Position numbers and translations under genes: made by a program. Below are positions 15,402 to 22,648 of a stretch of 64,000 nucleotides of DNA, one piece after another. The DNA is from Cyanobium sp. WAJ14-Wanaka (GTDB lineage: Bacteria > Cyanobacteriota > Cyanobacteriia > PCC-6307 > Cyanobiaceae). The notes below the pieces were generated by a model. It worked only from the letters and a program-made list of their open reading frames with translations, did not search any database and was not told the DNA's origin. The stretch is from contig NZ_JAGQAZ010000004.1 in assembly GCF_024345375.1 (NCBI RefSeq), forward strand, positions 33,912 to 97,911, written 5' to 3'. The first letter of the stretch is position 1, and each line of letters begins with the position of its first letter.

Positions 15402-15871
15402 TTTTTTCGCAGCACCAGCAGGGCTGCCATCTCCGCCATGGCCTTTTCCTTTCGCTGCAGCTCTTTTTTAGGGGCTTTGATTTCCCTTTGGTCTTGGGCG
15501 CGGAGCCTTTCAAGCTCCTTCTGCTCGTCCATCGTCAGCACCGGCTTGGCATTGGCATCAAGTGCCGCCTGTTTCCAAATTCTTACCTGCTCGGGGAACA
15601 TCCCTCGCTCGCGGCAGTAACCGCTGAGCTCGGTGGCGTTGAGGCCAGCGGTCTCAACCACCACCGTGAACTTGTCTGCAGCGCTCCAGGCTTCTGGTTC
15701 CCTCTCGGAAGCCGGTACTACCTCTCCCTGCAATCGCCAAGTCCTTCTCCATCTGTAGAGGGTCAAAATATGAATGCCCAGCTCCTTTGAAATCCGGGCC
15801 ACGCTCTGTCTTTGTGGCGGACTCATCCGCCTTCTCACATCAGCCCTTACGGCCTCGCTGTAACGACGCAT
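15365..15871 (-). CDS. IS3-family transposase OrfA
   Basis: A 168-residue protein with a helix-turn-helix near residues 20-45 (SVARISKELGIHILTLYRWR) and a C-terminal coiled coil rich in Lys/Glu (MDEQKELERLRAQ, PKKELQRKEKAMAEM). OrfA binds the terminal repeats. A slippery A-AAA-AAG heptamer near its 3' end allows a -1 shift into orfB, giving the OrfAB transposase. Confidence 0.88.
   Translation of the reverse strand: MRRYSEAVRADVRRRMSPPQRQSVARISKELGIHILTLYRWRRTWRLQGEVVPASEREPEAWSAADKFTVVVETAGLNATELSGYCRERGMFPEQVRIWKQAALDANAKPVLTMDEQKELERLRAQDQREIKAPKKELQRKEKAMAEMAALLVLRKKWDAFCSEDAEG
15401..15407 (-). promoter_or_regulatory. Programmed -1 frameshift slip site (A AAA AAG)
   Basis: On the minus strand the sequence CGA AAA AAG TGG lies within the overlap of orfA and orfB. 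A -1 slip yields GTG GGA TGC, the opening codons of orfB. This is the standard arrangement for IS3-family elements. Confidence 0.75.
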
Positions 15872-15908
15872 TGCTCATGTCCTCAAGCCCCCTGGTGTAC
15901 GAATAAAA

Positions 15909-15929
15909 GGGGTGACATCTTTCCTGAAA
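15909..15929 (-). repeat. IS right terminal inverted repeat
   Basis: On the minus strand it starts TTTCAGGAAAGATGTCAC; the partner is at 14248-14268. It lies about 40 nt upstream of the orfA start codon. Confidence 0.85.
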
Positions 15930-16027
15930 CAGGGGGGCAGAAGATGCTGATGATTTGAGAGATGCTGATCAGAGGCAAGCTGAGCCAAGCTCCGGCTTCG
16001 AAGAGTTTGTCACAAACCTAAGAGATA

Positions 16028-16291
16028 GTGGCCGAAAATAGCCTCTCTATTAAGCCATCAGCTGCTAAAGAGCTCCAAGCGTTATCAGGCAAGGCGACGT
16101 TGACACGGATGATTGTGAAAATTAAATCACTGGCAACTCAACCGCGGCCATCAGGGTATGAAAAGCTTGCAGGCAGGCCAAACTTTTATCGTGTCCGACA
16201 AGGTAACTATCGGGTCATTTGCTCCGTCGATGATGAGAGGCATGTTGTCGACGTTGTTAAGGTTGGCCACAGAAGAGATGTCTACCGATGA
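16028..16291 (+). CDS. relE: RelE family toxin (cassette 6)
   Basis: An 87-residue protein with the RelE pattern: LSIKPSAAKELQALSG, then KLAGRPNFYRVRQGNYRVICSVDDE and VVDVVKVGHRRDVYR, including the arginines and C-terminal aromatic used for ribosome-dependent mRNA cleavage. GTG start at 16028 overlaps the stop of the split antitoxin. The toxin frame is intact although its antitoxin is interrupted, so expression is probably low or driven only from the IS. Confidence 0.9.
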   Translation: MAENSLSIKPSAAKELQALSGKATLTRMIVKIKSLATQPRPSGYEKLAGRPNFYRVRQGNYRVICSVDDERHVVDVVKVGHRRDVYR

Positions 16292-16298
16292 GTGAACC

Positions 16299-16383
16299 TT
16301 CTAACATCAAGATACAGAAGATGGAAGCGGGAGAATTCGGCAATGCCCAAGTTCTATGCCCGCCGCTGATCTTGGCGTTAGTT
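16299..16383 (+). other. attC-like recombination site F (end of cassette 6)
   Basis: The left arm TTCTAACATCAAGATACAG pairs with the right arm TGATCTTGGCGTTAGTT, core GTTAGTT. It resembles site D in its left arm, defining family 3. Confidence 0.8.
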
Positions 16384-16462
16384 TGACGTTGCAAAGCCCT
16401 TGAAGCACGGTCTCTTGGTGGTCTCCCTGGGTTTCTGGGTACAATGGGCTAGGATGTGGGTT

Positions 16463-16771
16463 ATGTCAGCCATCATTGACGAGAAGCGACAGGAGATCGC
16501 GGCAGCCTGCCAGCGATATGGGATTGGGCGTTTGTTTGTCTTTGGCTCAGCCCTCAGAGAGGACTTCAGGCCTGGAGAAAGTGATATTGACCTTCTTGTT
16601 GAATTTGGCCCATTGGAAATCACCAAGCGCTTTCATGTGTAGCTTGACGCTCGCGAGGCGTTTAGGAATATCTTCCAAGCCGACGTTGACTTGGTTATGC
16701 AGGGAGCGGTGAAGAACAAAGTTATTGCTGGCGAGATTGACCGAACGAAGAAGCTAGTTTATGGCGCGTGA
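16463..16771 (+). pseudogene. mntA: MntA-like nucleotidyltransferase antitoxin with in-frame TAG (cassette 7)
   Basis: From the ATG at 16463 the product has the minimal nucleotidyltransferase motif GSALREDFRPGESDIDLLVEF (a GS-X11-DXD spacing, one longer than the usual X10), then ITKRFHV and a TAG at 16640-16642. The same frame continues past it with LDAREAFRNIFQADVDLVMQ, which holds the third acidic residue, to a TGA at 16769-16771 that overlaps the hepT start. The expected residue at the stop is probably Tyr. MntA normally AMPylates and silences HepT. A TACAAT at 16440-16445 may be a -10 box. Confidence 0.8.
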
Positions 16772-17114
16772 TCTATCTGCATATTTACAGGATATCCCTG
16801 ATGCCTGCAACTCGACTGAAGATGTCATGAGCGGCATTTCATTAGAAGATTACCGCAACAAGCGTGCCGTTAGATCTGCTATCGAACGAGAGTTCATCAT
16901 TATTGGCAAGGCCCTTAGGAGGGTCAGCTTCCTCGATGAGACGCTGTTTAGTTCTATATCTAATTCTCGTGCGATCGTTGACTTTCGGAACCTGCTTGCC
17001 CATGACTATGGAGCAATTGATGACGATGCCGTTTTCGGACTTGTCTATTCAGATCTGATCGTTCTTAAGGCAGAAGTTGGCGAGCTGTTGGATAGCTGGC
17101 ATGACGCAAACTAA
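16761..17114 (+). CDS. hepT: HepT-like HEPN ribonuclease toxin (cassette 7)
   Basis: A 117-residue helical protein of the DUF86/HepT type, with IEREFIIIGKALRRV in the middle and the active motif RNLLAHDY, which fits R-X4-H-X-Y with the Tyr that MntA modifies. HepT toxins cleave RNA. The ATG overlaps the 3' end of the mntA frame by 11 nt. The toxin appears complete although its antitoxin has an internal stop. Confidence 0.88.
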   Translation: MARDLSAYLQDIPDACNSTEDVMSGISLEDYRNKRAVRSAIEREFIIIGKALRRVSFLDETLFSSISNSRAIVDFRNLLAHDYGAIDDDAVFGLVYSDLIVLKAEVGELLDSWHDAN

Positions 17115-17199
17115 CAATGCCATTCACCTGAGCCGCCTCCCGTGTCTCTTGTTTGCCCCCCCCCAACTCACTGCGACCAGGTAATGGCAAGCGTTGGGA
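17109..17199 (+). other. attC-like recombination site G (end of cassette 7)
   Basis: The left arm AACTAACAATGCCATTCACC and the right arm AGGTAATGGCAAGCGTTGGG are inverted and end in a GTTGGGA core. Same family as sites A and B. A run of nine C lies in the loop region (17157-17165 or so). It is the last site seen; ordinary chromosome resumes after it. Confidence 0.83.
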
Positions 17200-17254
17200 G
17201 GCACCCATTGAATGAATTGCTTGTCCGTTTTCATCCAAGGACAGTTGGCGCAGA

Positions 17255-17734
17255 TTACGGCTGCCAAGGCCGGGGCCGGCGCGTCGCTGGCAGGTAGAGG
17301 GGATGGCAGGGCTGACCGCTGCGGGTAAAGCCCAGGCAGTGGCGTTCAGGCAGTAAGGCCAGCACCCGCTCAGCCCTCCCGCCCAGCTGGCCGCGGGCCC
17401 CCCAGGCAACCAGCCGCATCGCCGAACCAGCGGCCAATCGCCTCAACCAGCGGTCGTTTTCCGGGCCCACTGGATCGGCCACACGCTGCAGCAGCCGAGG
17501 GTCGCGGCTGCGCCAGGCAAAAAGATTGGCCAGCCTCACGCCGGCGAAACCCCAATTCCTGGCAAAACCGATGCAGCGGCGCAAGGTAGCGTCGTCATTA
17601 AAGGCGTCCGCAGTACTGGGGTTGAGCCCCACCACCAGCAACTCCCCTTCGCCGCCCTGCCAGCTACGCCAAAGGGCATAGCGATAACAACCACAGGGGC
17701 TAAAAACAGCGGCGGCGTCAGTCCACTGGGCCAT
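17255..17734 (-). CDS. DUF1643 domain protein
   Basis: A 159-residue protein with the DUF1643 pattern: FSPCGCYRYALWRSW at the N-terminus, LLVVGLNPSTADAFNDDATLRRC, and RLANLFAWRSRDPR. The function is unknown; the family often occurs in phages and bacterial chromosomes. It overlaps the mtnA 3' end by 17 nt, so it is co-transcribed with mtnA. Confidence 0.85.
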   Translation of the reverse strand: MAQWTDAAAVFSPCGCYRYALWRSWQGGEGELLVVGLNPSTADAFNDDATLRRCIGFARNWGFAGVRLANLFAWRSRDPRLLQRVADPVGPENDRWLRRLAAGSAMRLVAWGARGQLGGRAERVLALLPERHCLGFTRSGQPCHPLYLPATRRPRPWQP

Positions 17735-18845
17735 AAAGCTGCCGCAGTCCCTCTGGGGTGGCAGGAGCCACGCCCCGCTCGGTGATCAGGCCCGTCACCA
17801 GCCGCGCCGGCGTCACGTCAAAGGCCGGGTTGAAGGCGGCGCTGGCGTTGGGGGTGACCTGCACGCTTACCGGCTTGGATCCGGGCGGTGCATCCGCCAA
17901 AAGGCCCTGGATGTGGGTCACCTCGGCGGCACTGCGGGCCTCAATCGGAATCTCAGCCACCCCGTCGGCGATGGTCCAGTCGATGGTGGAGGCGGGCAGG
18001 GCCACGTAGAAGGGCACGCCGTTGTCGTGGGCGGCCAGGGCCTTGAGGTAGGTGCCGATCTTGTTGCAGACGTCGCCGGTGCGGGTGGTGCGATCGCTGC
18101 CCACGATCACCGCATCCACCTGGCCGTGCTGCATTAGGTGGCCGCCCGCGTTGTCAACAATCACCGTATGGGGCACCCCCTCGCGGCCCAGCTCATAGGC
18201 GGTGAGGCTGGCGCCCTGGTTACGCGGACGGGTCTCATCGACCCAGACGTGAATCTTCATGCCGGCGCGGTGGGCCTTGTAAATGGGGGCCAGGGCCGTG
18301 CCCCAGTCCACAGTGGCCAGCCAACCGGCGTTGCAGTGGGTGAGCACATTGAACGGCTCAGCCTGGCGCTCAGCCGGCCGGGCCGCCGCCAGCTGCTGGA
18401 AGATCGCCAAGCCGTGCTCGCCGATCGCTTCGCCCATCGCCACGTCCTCCTCGGCAATCAGCGCCGCCTCCGCCTGGGCCGCCGCGGCCCGCTCAAGCGG
18501 CGGCAGGGGTTGCACCTTGGCGCGCACCCGCTCCAGGGCCCAGCGCAGGTTCACCGCCGTGGGCCTGGTGGCATTGAGCTGTTCAAAGGCGGCAGCCAGG
18601 GCTGCATCGGAGGGATCCACCTGCAGGGCTAACATCAGGCCATAGGCGCCGGTAACACCAATCAGCGGCGCGCCCCGCACCACCATCGTGCTGATCGCCT
18701 CAGCCGCCTGATCGCAGCTGCGCAGGATTCGGGTGGTGAATTGGTGGGGCAGCAGGGTCTGGTCGATTACGCCGACCGCGCTAAGGCCCGATCCGCCATC
18801 AGGCTCCAGCCAGATCGTGCGCCAGGCCTTGCCGTCGATGTTCAT
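17718..18845 (-). CDS. mtnA: S-methyl-5-thioribose-1-phosphate isomerase
   Basis: A 375-residue enzyme of methionine salvage that converts methylthioribose-1-phosphate to methylthioribulose-1-phosphate. Family motifs are visible: TTRILRSCDQAAEAISTMVVRGAPLIG, LTHCNAGWLATVDWGTAL, WVDETRPRNQGASLTAYEL, and the catalytic Asp in VIVGSDRTTRTGDVCNKIGTY. Related to eIF2B subunits. The ATG at 18845 gives normal length. Confidence 0.94.
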   Translation of the reverse strand: MNIDGKAWRTIWLEPDGGSGLSAVGVIDQTLLPHQFTTRILRSCDQAAEAISTMVVRGAPLIGVTGAYGLMLALQVDPSDAALAAAFEQLNATRPTAVNLRWALERVRAKVQPLPPLERAAAAQAEAALIAEEDVAMGEAIGEHGLAIFQQLAAARPAERQAEPFNVLTHCNAGWLATVDWGTALAPIYKAHRAGMKIHVWVDETRPRNQGASLTAYELGREGVPHTVIVDNAGGHLMQHGQVDAVIVGSDRTTRTGDVCNKIGTYLKALAAHDNGVPFYVALPASTIDWTIADGVAEIPIEARSAAEVTHIQGLLADAPPGSKPVSVQVTPNASAAFNPAFDVTPARLVTGLITERGVAPATPEGLRQLYGPVD

Positions 18846-18913
18846 GGAGCGCGCCTGCCGGGTGACCTGATCATCCTTGGAGGCCCGCAGGCAGGCAACC
18901 CAACTAAATCAAA

Positions 18914-19477
18914 TCAGATGGGCCGATAACCAAACCAATCGGGCACCTGGCTCTGGCTGAGACCCTCGGGGTGGGGGCTGAGCTGCACGTGCCAGCAGGT
19001 GTCGCCCCACAACTCCAGCTGCTCCAAGGCCAGGCAATCGTCTACGGCCAGCAGGTCATCTTTGTGCTGTTGCAACGCCCCCGCAAGCCACTGGCGTTTG
19101 GCGGCCCCCTTGGCAGCCGCGGCGGAAGGGGCCACCACTAGGCCGAAGTGGTGCAACTCGGCCAAGGAATCGGGGCGGTAGGCGCCCAAGTTCACAAACC
19201 ACAGTCGCTCGGGCCTGGGCACCGCGGGTTCGCGGCCCAAGCTCACCTCCCAGCCATCCACCGCCTGCACCTTCACATAGGCATCCAGGTGCAAACCCTC
19301 ACGCTTCCCGAACCATTGGCGCCGCAGCTCCGGGATAGCCGCCTCGATGTCTGCCGCCGCCACGAAACGCACGTCGTGCAGCTCGATATGGCAGCCCGGT
19401 GCTCGGCCGCCCAGCACCACCAGCCACAGCTGGGGCACGCCGGGGTTGCCAGAGTGAAATTGCTCCCCCACTTCCAT
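18914..19477 (-). CDS. DUF1543 domain protein
   Basis: A 187-residue protein with two DUF1543-like segments: LWLVVLGGRAPGCHIELHDVRFVAA with HLDAYVKVQAVDGWEV, and LWFVNLGAYRPDSLAELHHFGLVVA. The function is unknown. It diverges from the methyltransferase gene with 64 nt between their starts. Confidence 0.8.
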   Translation of the reverse strand: MEVGEQFHSGNPGVPQLWLVVLGGRAPGCHIELHDVRFVAAADIEAAIPELRRQWFGKREGLHLDAYVKVQAVDGWEVSLGREPAVPRPERLWFVNLGAYRPDSLAELHHFGLVVAPSAAAAKGAAKRQWLAGALQQHKDDLLAVDDCLALEQLELWGDTCWHVQLSPHPEGLSQSQVPDWFGYRPI

Positions 19478-19541
19478 TAATCCCTCTGCGCCGCCCAGGC
19501 ATCAGTCTGGGATGGGTAATGGGCCCGATTAGGCACGCAGC

Positions 19542-20261
19542 ATGGATTTCTTCAATCGGCAGTGGAGCTCCTACCGGGCCGTGGTGGAGCACGATCTGAT
19601 GGAACACCAGGCCGTGGCCACAGCCACAGCCCTCACCATCAACGACTGGCTGGCCGCCCGCCCCGGCCATGCCCCGGCCGCAACCATGCTGGATTTGGGC
19701 TGCGGTGATTTGGCCCTACTGGCACCGCTGCTGAAAAAATTGCCCCTGGGCCGTTACACCGGCCTAGACCTGGCAGCGGTGGTGCTGCCCCTGGCCGCCC
19801 AGGCCCTGGGCACAGTGCCCTACCCCAGCCACTGGCGCGAAGGCGACCTCCTGGGCTGGTCGACGGGAATCGATGGGAGCGATCCAGCCCTTGATCAACC
19901 CGACATCCTCCACTCAGCCTTCGCCATTCACCACCTCAGCGACGGGGATAAGGAAAGGTTTCTAGGGGGTGCCCGCCGGCGCATCCAACCCGGAGGGATG
20001 TTCCTGTGGGTGGATGTGTTTCGCGAGCCGGGAGAAACGCGCCAGGCCTACATCGATCGCTATGTCCAACGCATCACTGGCGGCTGGCAAGCCCTCAGCA
20101 GCGAGCAAAAAGATCACGTGATCAACCACCTCAGCCAGTTCGACATGCCGGCAGACCGGGAGGCCATCCAGGCCAGCGCCGAGGCGGCGGGCTGGCATTG
20201 GCACTGGGCCTGGCAGGGCAAACACCGGGCCGAGGCCATGGCCCTACTTACTCCGGCTTAG
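19542..20261 (+). CDS. Class I SAM-dependent methyltransferase
   Basis: A 239-residue protein with motif I MLDLGCGDLALLAPLL, a following acidic YTGLDLAAV strand, and DILHSAFAIHHLSDGDKERFL, typical of small-molecule methyltransferases. The substrate is unknown. The ATG at 19542 is the only reasonable start. Converges on sufS, with a short direct repeat between them. Confidence 0.8.
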   Translation: MDFFNRQWSSYRAVVEHDLMEHQAVATATALTINDWLAARPGHAPAATMLDLGCGDLALLAPLLKKLPLGRYTGLDLAAVVLPLAAQALGTVPYPSHWREGDLLGWSTGIDGSDPALDQPDILHSAFAIHHLSDGDKERFLGGARRRIQPGGMFLWVDVFREPGETRQAYIDRYVQRITGGWQALSSEQKDHVINHLSQFDMPADREAIQASAEAAGWHWHWAWQGKHRAEAMALLTPA

Positions 20262-20299
20262 TCATTTTTAAACCGGCTTGGTTATTTTTAAACCGGCCT
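20255..20299 (+). repeat. Two-copy direct repeat between convergent genes
   Basis: A unit of about 20 nt containing ATTTTTAAACCGGC occurs twice in tandem between the methyltransferase stop and the sufS stop (sufS ends at 20298). Either a small duplication or part of a weak terminator; no strong hairpin was seen. Confidence 0.55.
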
Positions 20300-21566
20300 A
20301 GCTGTGTTCGCGCAGGAAGCTGATCGCCCCCTGTAATTCCTCGCCAAAGCGGTCGATTTCCTCAGGGGTGGTGGTGAAGCTCAAGCTGGCCCGCGCCGAG
20401 CCGCTGAGGCCATAGTGGCGATGCAGGGGCTGGGTGCAGTGGTGGCCACTGCGGATGCAGATTCCCGCTGAATCGAGCAGGGCGGCGATGTCGTTGGTGT
20501 GCAAATCCGCCACCGTGAAGGCCGCCAGGGCCGCACGATCGGGCTGCTGATCCGGGCTTGGACCCAACACTTCGACGCCCTCGATGGCCCTAAGGCGATC
20601 AAAGAGTTGGCGGGTGAGCTGCTGCTCGTAGGCGTGGATCCGATCCAGGCCAATGGCCTGCAGGTAATCGAGGCCAGCCCCCATGCCAATCGCTTCCCCG
20701 ATGGCGGGGGTCCCAGCCTCAAATTTGTGGGGCAAGCCAGCCCAGGTGCTGTGGTCGAGATAGACGTCCTGGATCATTTCGCCACCACCCAAAAACGGGG
20801 GCATCGCCTCAAGTAGCGCCTCCCTTCCCCACAAAAAGCCCATGCCCGTGGGGCCGCAGAGCTTGTGGGAGCTGCCCACCAAAAAATCAGCCCCCAGCTC
20901 AACCACGTCCACAGGCAGGTGCGGCAGGCTCTGGCAGGCATCCACCAGCACCAGGGCCCCAACCTGGTGGGCCAGGGAAGTGATTTCGGCAATCGGATTA
21001 AGGCAGCCCAGGGTGTTGCTCACCTGCACCAGGCTCACCAACTTGGTGCGCTCGCTGAGCTTGGAGCGCAAATCCTCGAGATCTAGCTCCCCGGTGCCAG
21101 TAAGGCCCACGTGCAGCAGCTTGCAGCCCGTGCGCTGGGCGAGCAGTTGCCAGGGCACCAGGTTGCTGTGGTGCTCCATCAGCGTGAGCAACACCTCATC
21201 GCCGGGGCCCAGGTGCGCCTCTCCCCAGGTGCGGGCCACCAGGTTGATCGCCTCACTGGCATTGCGGGTGAAGACGATCTCATTGGGGCTGGCGGCCCCC
21301 ACAAAGGCGGCCGTCTTGGCGCGGGCAGCCTCAAAACCTTCGGTGGCCCTGGCACTGAGCTGGTGGGCGCCACGGTGCACATTGGCGTTGTCGTGGTCGT
21401 AGTAGCGCTGCAACGCCTCGAGCACCTGCCTGGGTTTTTGGCTCGTGGCGGCGTAGTCGAGATAGATCAGCGGCTGGCCCAGGCAGGCGGTTTGGGCCAG
21501 CAGGGGGAAATCGGGGCGGGTTAGGGCCGCAAGATTCGCCAGCTTTGGTGCAGCCGCCATGGTCAT
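20298..21566 (-). CDS. sufS: SufS-type cysteine desulfurase
   Basis: A 422-residue PLP enzyme that takes sulfur from cysteine for Fe-S cluster assembly. Seen: the PLP lysine in GSSHKLCGPTGMGFLWG, and the catalytic Cys in RSGHHCTQPLH of a group II desulfurase. Its start overlaps the sufD stop by 4 nt. Last gene of the ftrC-sufBCDS operon. Confidence 0.96.
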   Translation of the reverse strand: MTMAAAPKLANLAALTRPDFPLLAQTACLGQPLIYLDYAATSQKPRQVLEALQRYYDHDNANVHRGAHQLSARATEGFEAARAKTAAFVGAASPNEIVFTRNASEAINLVARTWGEAHLGPGDEVLLTLMEHHSNLVPWQLLAQRTGCKLLHVGLTGTGELDLEDLRSKLSERTKLVSLVQVSNTLGCLNPIAEITSLAHQVGALVLVDACQSLPHLPVDVVELGADFLVGSSHKLCGPTGMGFLWGREALLEAMPPFLGGGEMIQDVYLDHSTWAGLPHKFEAGTPAIGEAIGMGAGLDYLQAIGLDRIHAYEQQLTRQLFDRLRAIEGVEVLGPSPDQQPDRAALAAFTVADLHTNDIAALLDSAGICIRSGHHCTQPLHRHYGLSGSARASLSFTTTPEEIDRFGEELQGAISFLREHS

Positions 21567-22648
21567 CGGTTCGACTCCCCCAGGAGCGTGGCCAAGGGTT
21601 TCCAGGCCCCAGCTGCCGCCGGCATGGCGCGCAGCACCTCATCGCAATAGCCCCGCAACAACAGGCGGGCAGCTTGATCGGCACCAATGCCCCGGCTTTG
21701 CAGATAAAACAGCTCGTTTTGCTGGAGCCGGCTCACCGTCGCCCCATGGGCGCACTTCACATCGTCGGCGACGATCTCCAGCTCGGGCTTGGTATCCACC
21801 CGGGCGCGATCGGAGAGCAACAGGCTGCGGCTGAGCTGGGAGGCGTTGGTCTGTTGGGCTGCCTGCGGCACCTGCACCGCCCCATTAAAAACGCTGCGGC
21901 CTGCACCATCTGCCACCACCTTGTGCAGCTGGTCCAGTTCCCCGCCAGGGCCTCCAAAGACCACCCGGCTATGGGTATCGGCCATCTGCTTGCCATCCAC
22001 CAGCTGCAGGCTGCGCAGCTGGGTATGGGCCTCGCCCCGGGTTTGCTCCACTTCCGGCTCGAGCCTCACCAACCCCCAGCCCCCTGTGGCCGTGGTCAGC
22101 TCCAGGCGACTCGCCGGCGCCTGGCGAATCACCAGCTGGGCCAGCAGGCTGGCCTGGGCGTTGCCCAAACCCAACACTCCCAACTTCAGCTCAGAACCTT
22201 CCGCCAGCTCCACCTCACTCAGCATGCTGGTCACATTGGCTCCACTGGAGCGATGCACCTGTAGCAACTCCAGACTGGCGCCAGGCTCCAGCACCAGCCG
22301 CACCTGCAGGGGCAACAGGCCGGGGGCCGAACCCGCATCCCAGGCCAATTCCAGGGGGCCCACCTCGCCGCTCACCTGCAGCGCCAGCACCTGGGGTTTG
22401 GCCGCCTGGTTTAGCTGCTGGAGCCAACCGCCAGGCCCCCGCAGCTCAGTAGGGGGTGCGATCCGACTAATCCCTGGGGGCAACTCGAGCCCCGCCAAAG
22501 GATCACTGGCGGCGAGCACCACCGGTTCCACGGCCTGCAAGAGGGCGAGATCCGTGAAGCGCCAAGCCTCATGGCGACGCCCCGGCAGGGGGGCACCGGC
22601 CACCTGGGCCAGCCAGCTGGTTTGGGGCTCAGCCGAAATCAAGGGCAT
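21563..22648 (-). CDS. sufD: Fe-S cluster assembly protein SufD
   Basis: About 361 residues, with the SufB/SufD core: a beta-helix region and the C-terminal [34 protein letters not shown]. SufD forms the SufBC2D scaffold complex. The ATG at 22648 overlaps the sufC TGA by 3 nt; a TTG lies one codon upstream. Confidence 0.95.
   Translation of the reverse strand: MPLISAEPQTSWLAQVAGAPLPGRRHEAWRFTDLALLQAVEPVVLAASDPLAGLELPPGISRIAPPTELRGPGGWLQQLNQAAKPQVLALQVSGEVGPLELAWDAGSAPGLLPLQVRLVLEPGASLELLQVHRSSGANVTSMLSEVELAEGSELKLGVLGLGNAQASLLAQLVIRQAPASRLELTTATGGWGLVRLEPEVEQTRGEAHTQLRSLQLVDGKQMADTHSRVVFGGPGGELDQLHKVVADGAGRSVFNGAVQVPQAAQQTNASQLSRSLLLSDRARVDTKPELEIVADDVKCAHGATVSRLQQNELFYLQSRGIGADQAARLLLRGYCDEVLRAMPAAAGAWKPLATLLGESNR

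Larger units (their letters stand above)
14241..15935 (-). mobile_element. IS3-family insertion sequence, about 1.7 kb
   Basis: Contains orfA and orfB on the minus strand in overlapping frames, with terminal inverted repeats. The left repeat at 14248-14268 and the right repeat at 15909-15929 match at 19 of 21 positions (outer motif TTTCAGGAAAG). A 4-bp direct repeat GGCA occurs at 14237-14240 and 15936-15939. Ends were placed by the target duplication and by restoration of the interrupted antitoxin frame. Both transposase frames are open, so the element may still be active. Confidence 0.9.
14121..16041 (+). pseudogene. Ribbon-helix-helix antitoxin split by an IS3-family element (cassette 6)
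   Basis: The 5' part (14121-14240) encodes KRTTIYFDMDVHRALRLR and SRSISDMVNEAVRMTLA. After the insertion, 15937-16041 encodes AEDADDLRDADQRQAEPSSG, FEEFVTNLRDSGRK and a stop. Removing the element and one copy of the target duplication joins the two in frame as a complete RHH antitoxin of about 73 residues. The codon where ATG is expected (14121) is ACG. The stop overlaps the GTG of the relE toxin. An inverted repeat, TCTTG/CAAGA, upstream at about 14075-14096 may be an operator. Confidence 0.85.
10474..17199 (+). mobile_element. Decayed integron: IntI-like integrase remnant plus seven toxin-antitoxin cassettes
   Basis: A C-terminal IntI-like recombinase fragment is followed by seven successive two-gene cassettes, all on the plus strand. 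Each cassette ends in an attC-like site of about 85-100 nt with inverted outer arms; six carry a right-hand GCGTTRR-type core and one carries GCGCTGG. The cassettes are addiction antitoxin/ParE, DUF4160/DUF2442, HicB/HicA, MazE/MazF, HicB/HicA, RHH/RelE (split by an IS3-family element) and MntA/HepT. Base composition is more AT-rich than the flanks and codon use differs from neighbouring genes. The integrase and at least four cassette genes are broken, so the element looks immobile. Confidence 0.82.

Noticed and set aside
10474..17199. Phage-defence island
   Set aside because: All cassette genes are small TA-type pairs separated by attC-like sites; no restriction, CBASS, retron, CRISPR or other defence genes were seen.
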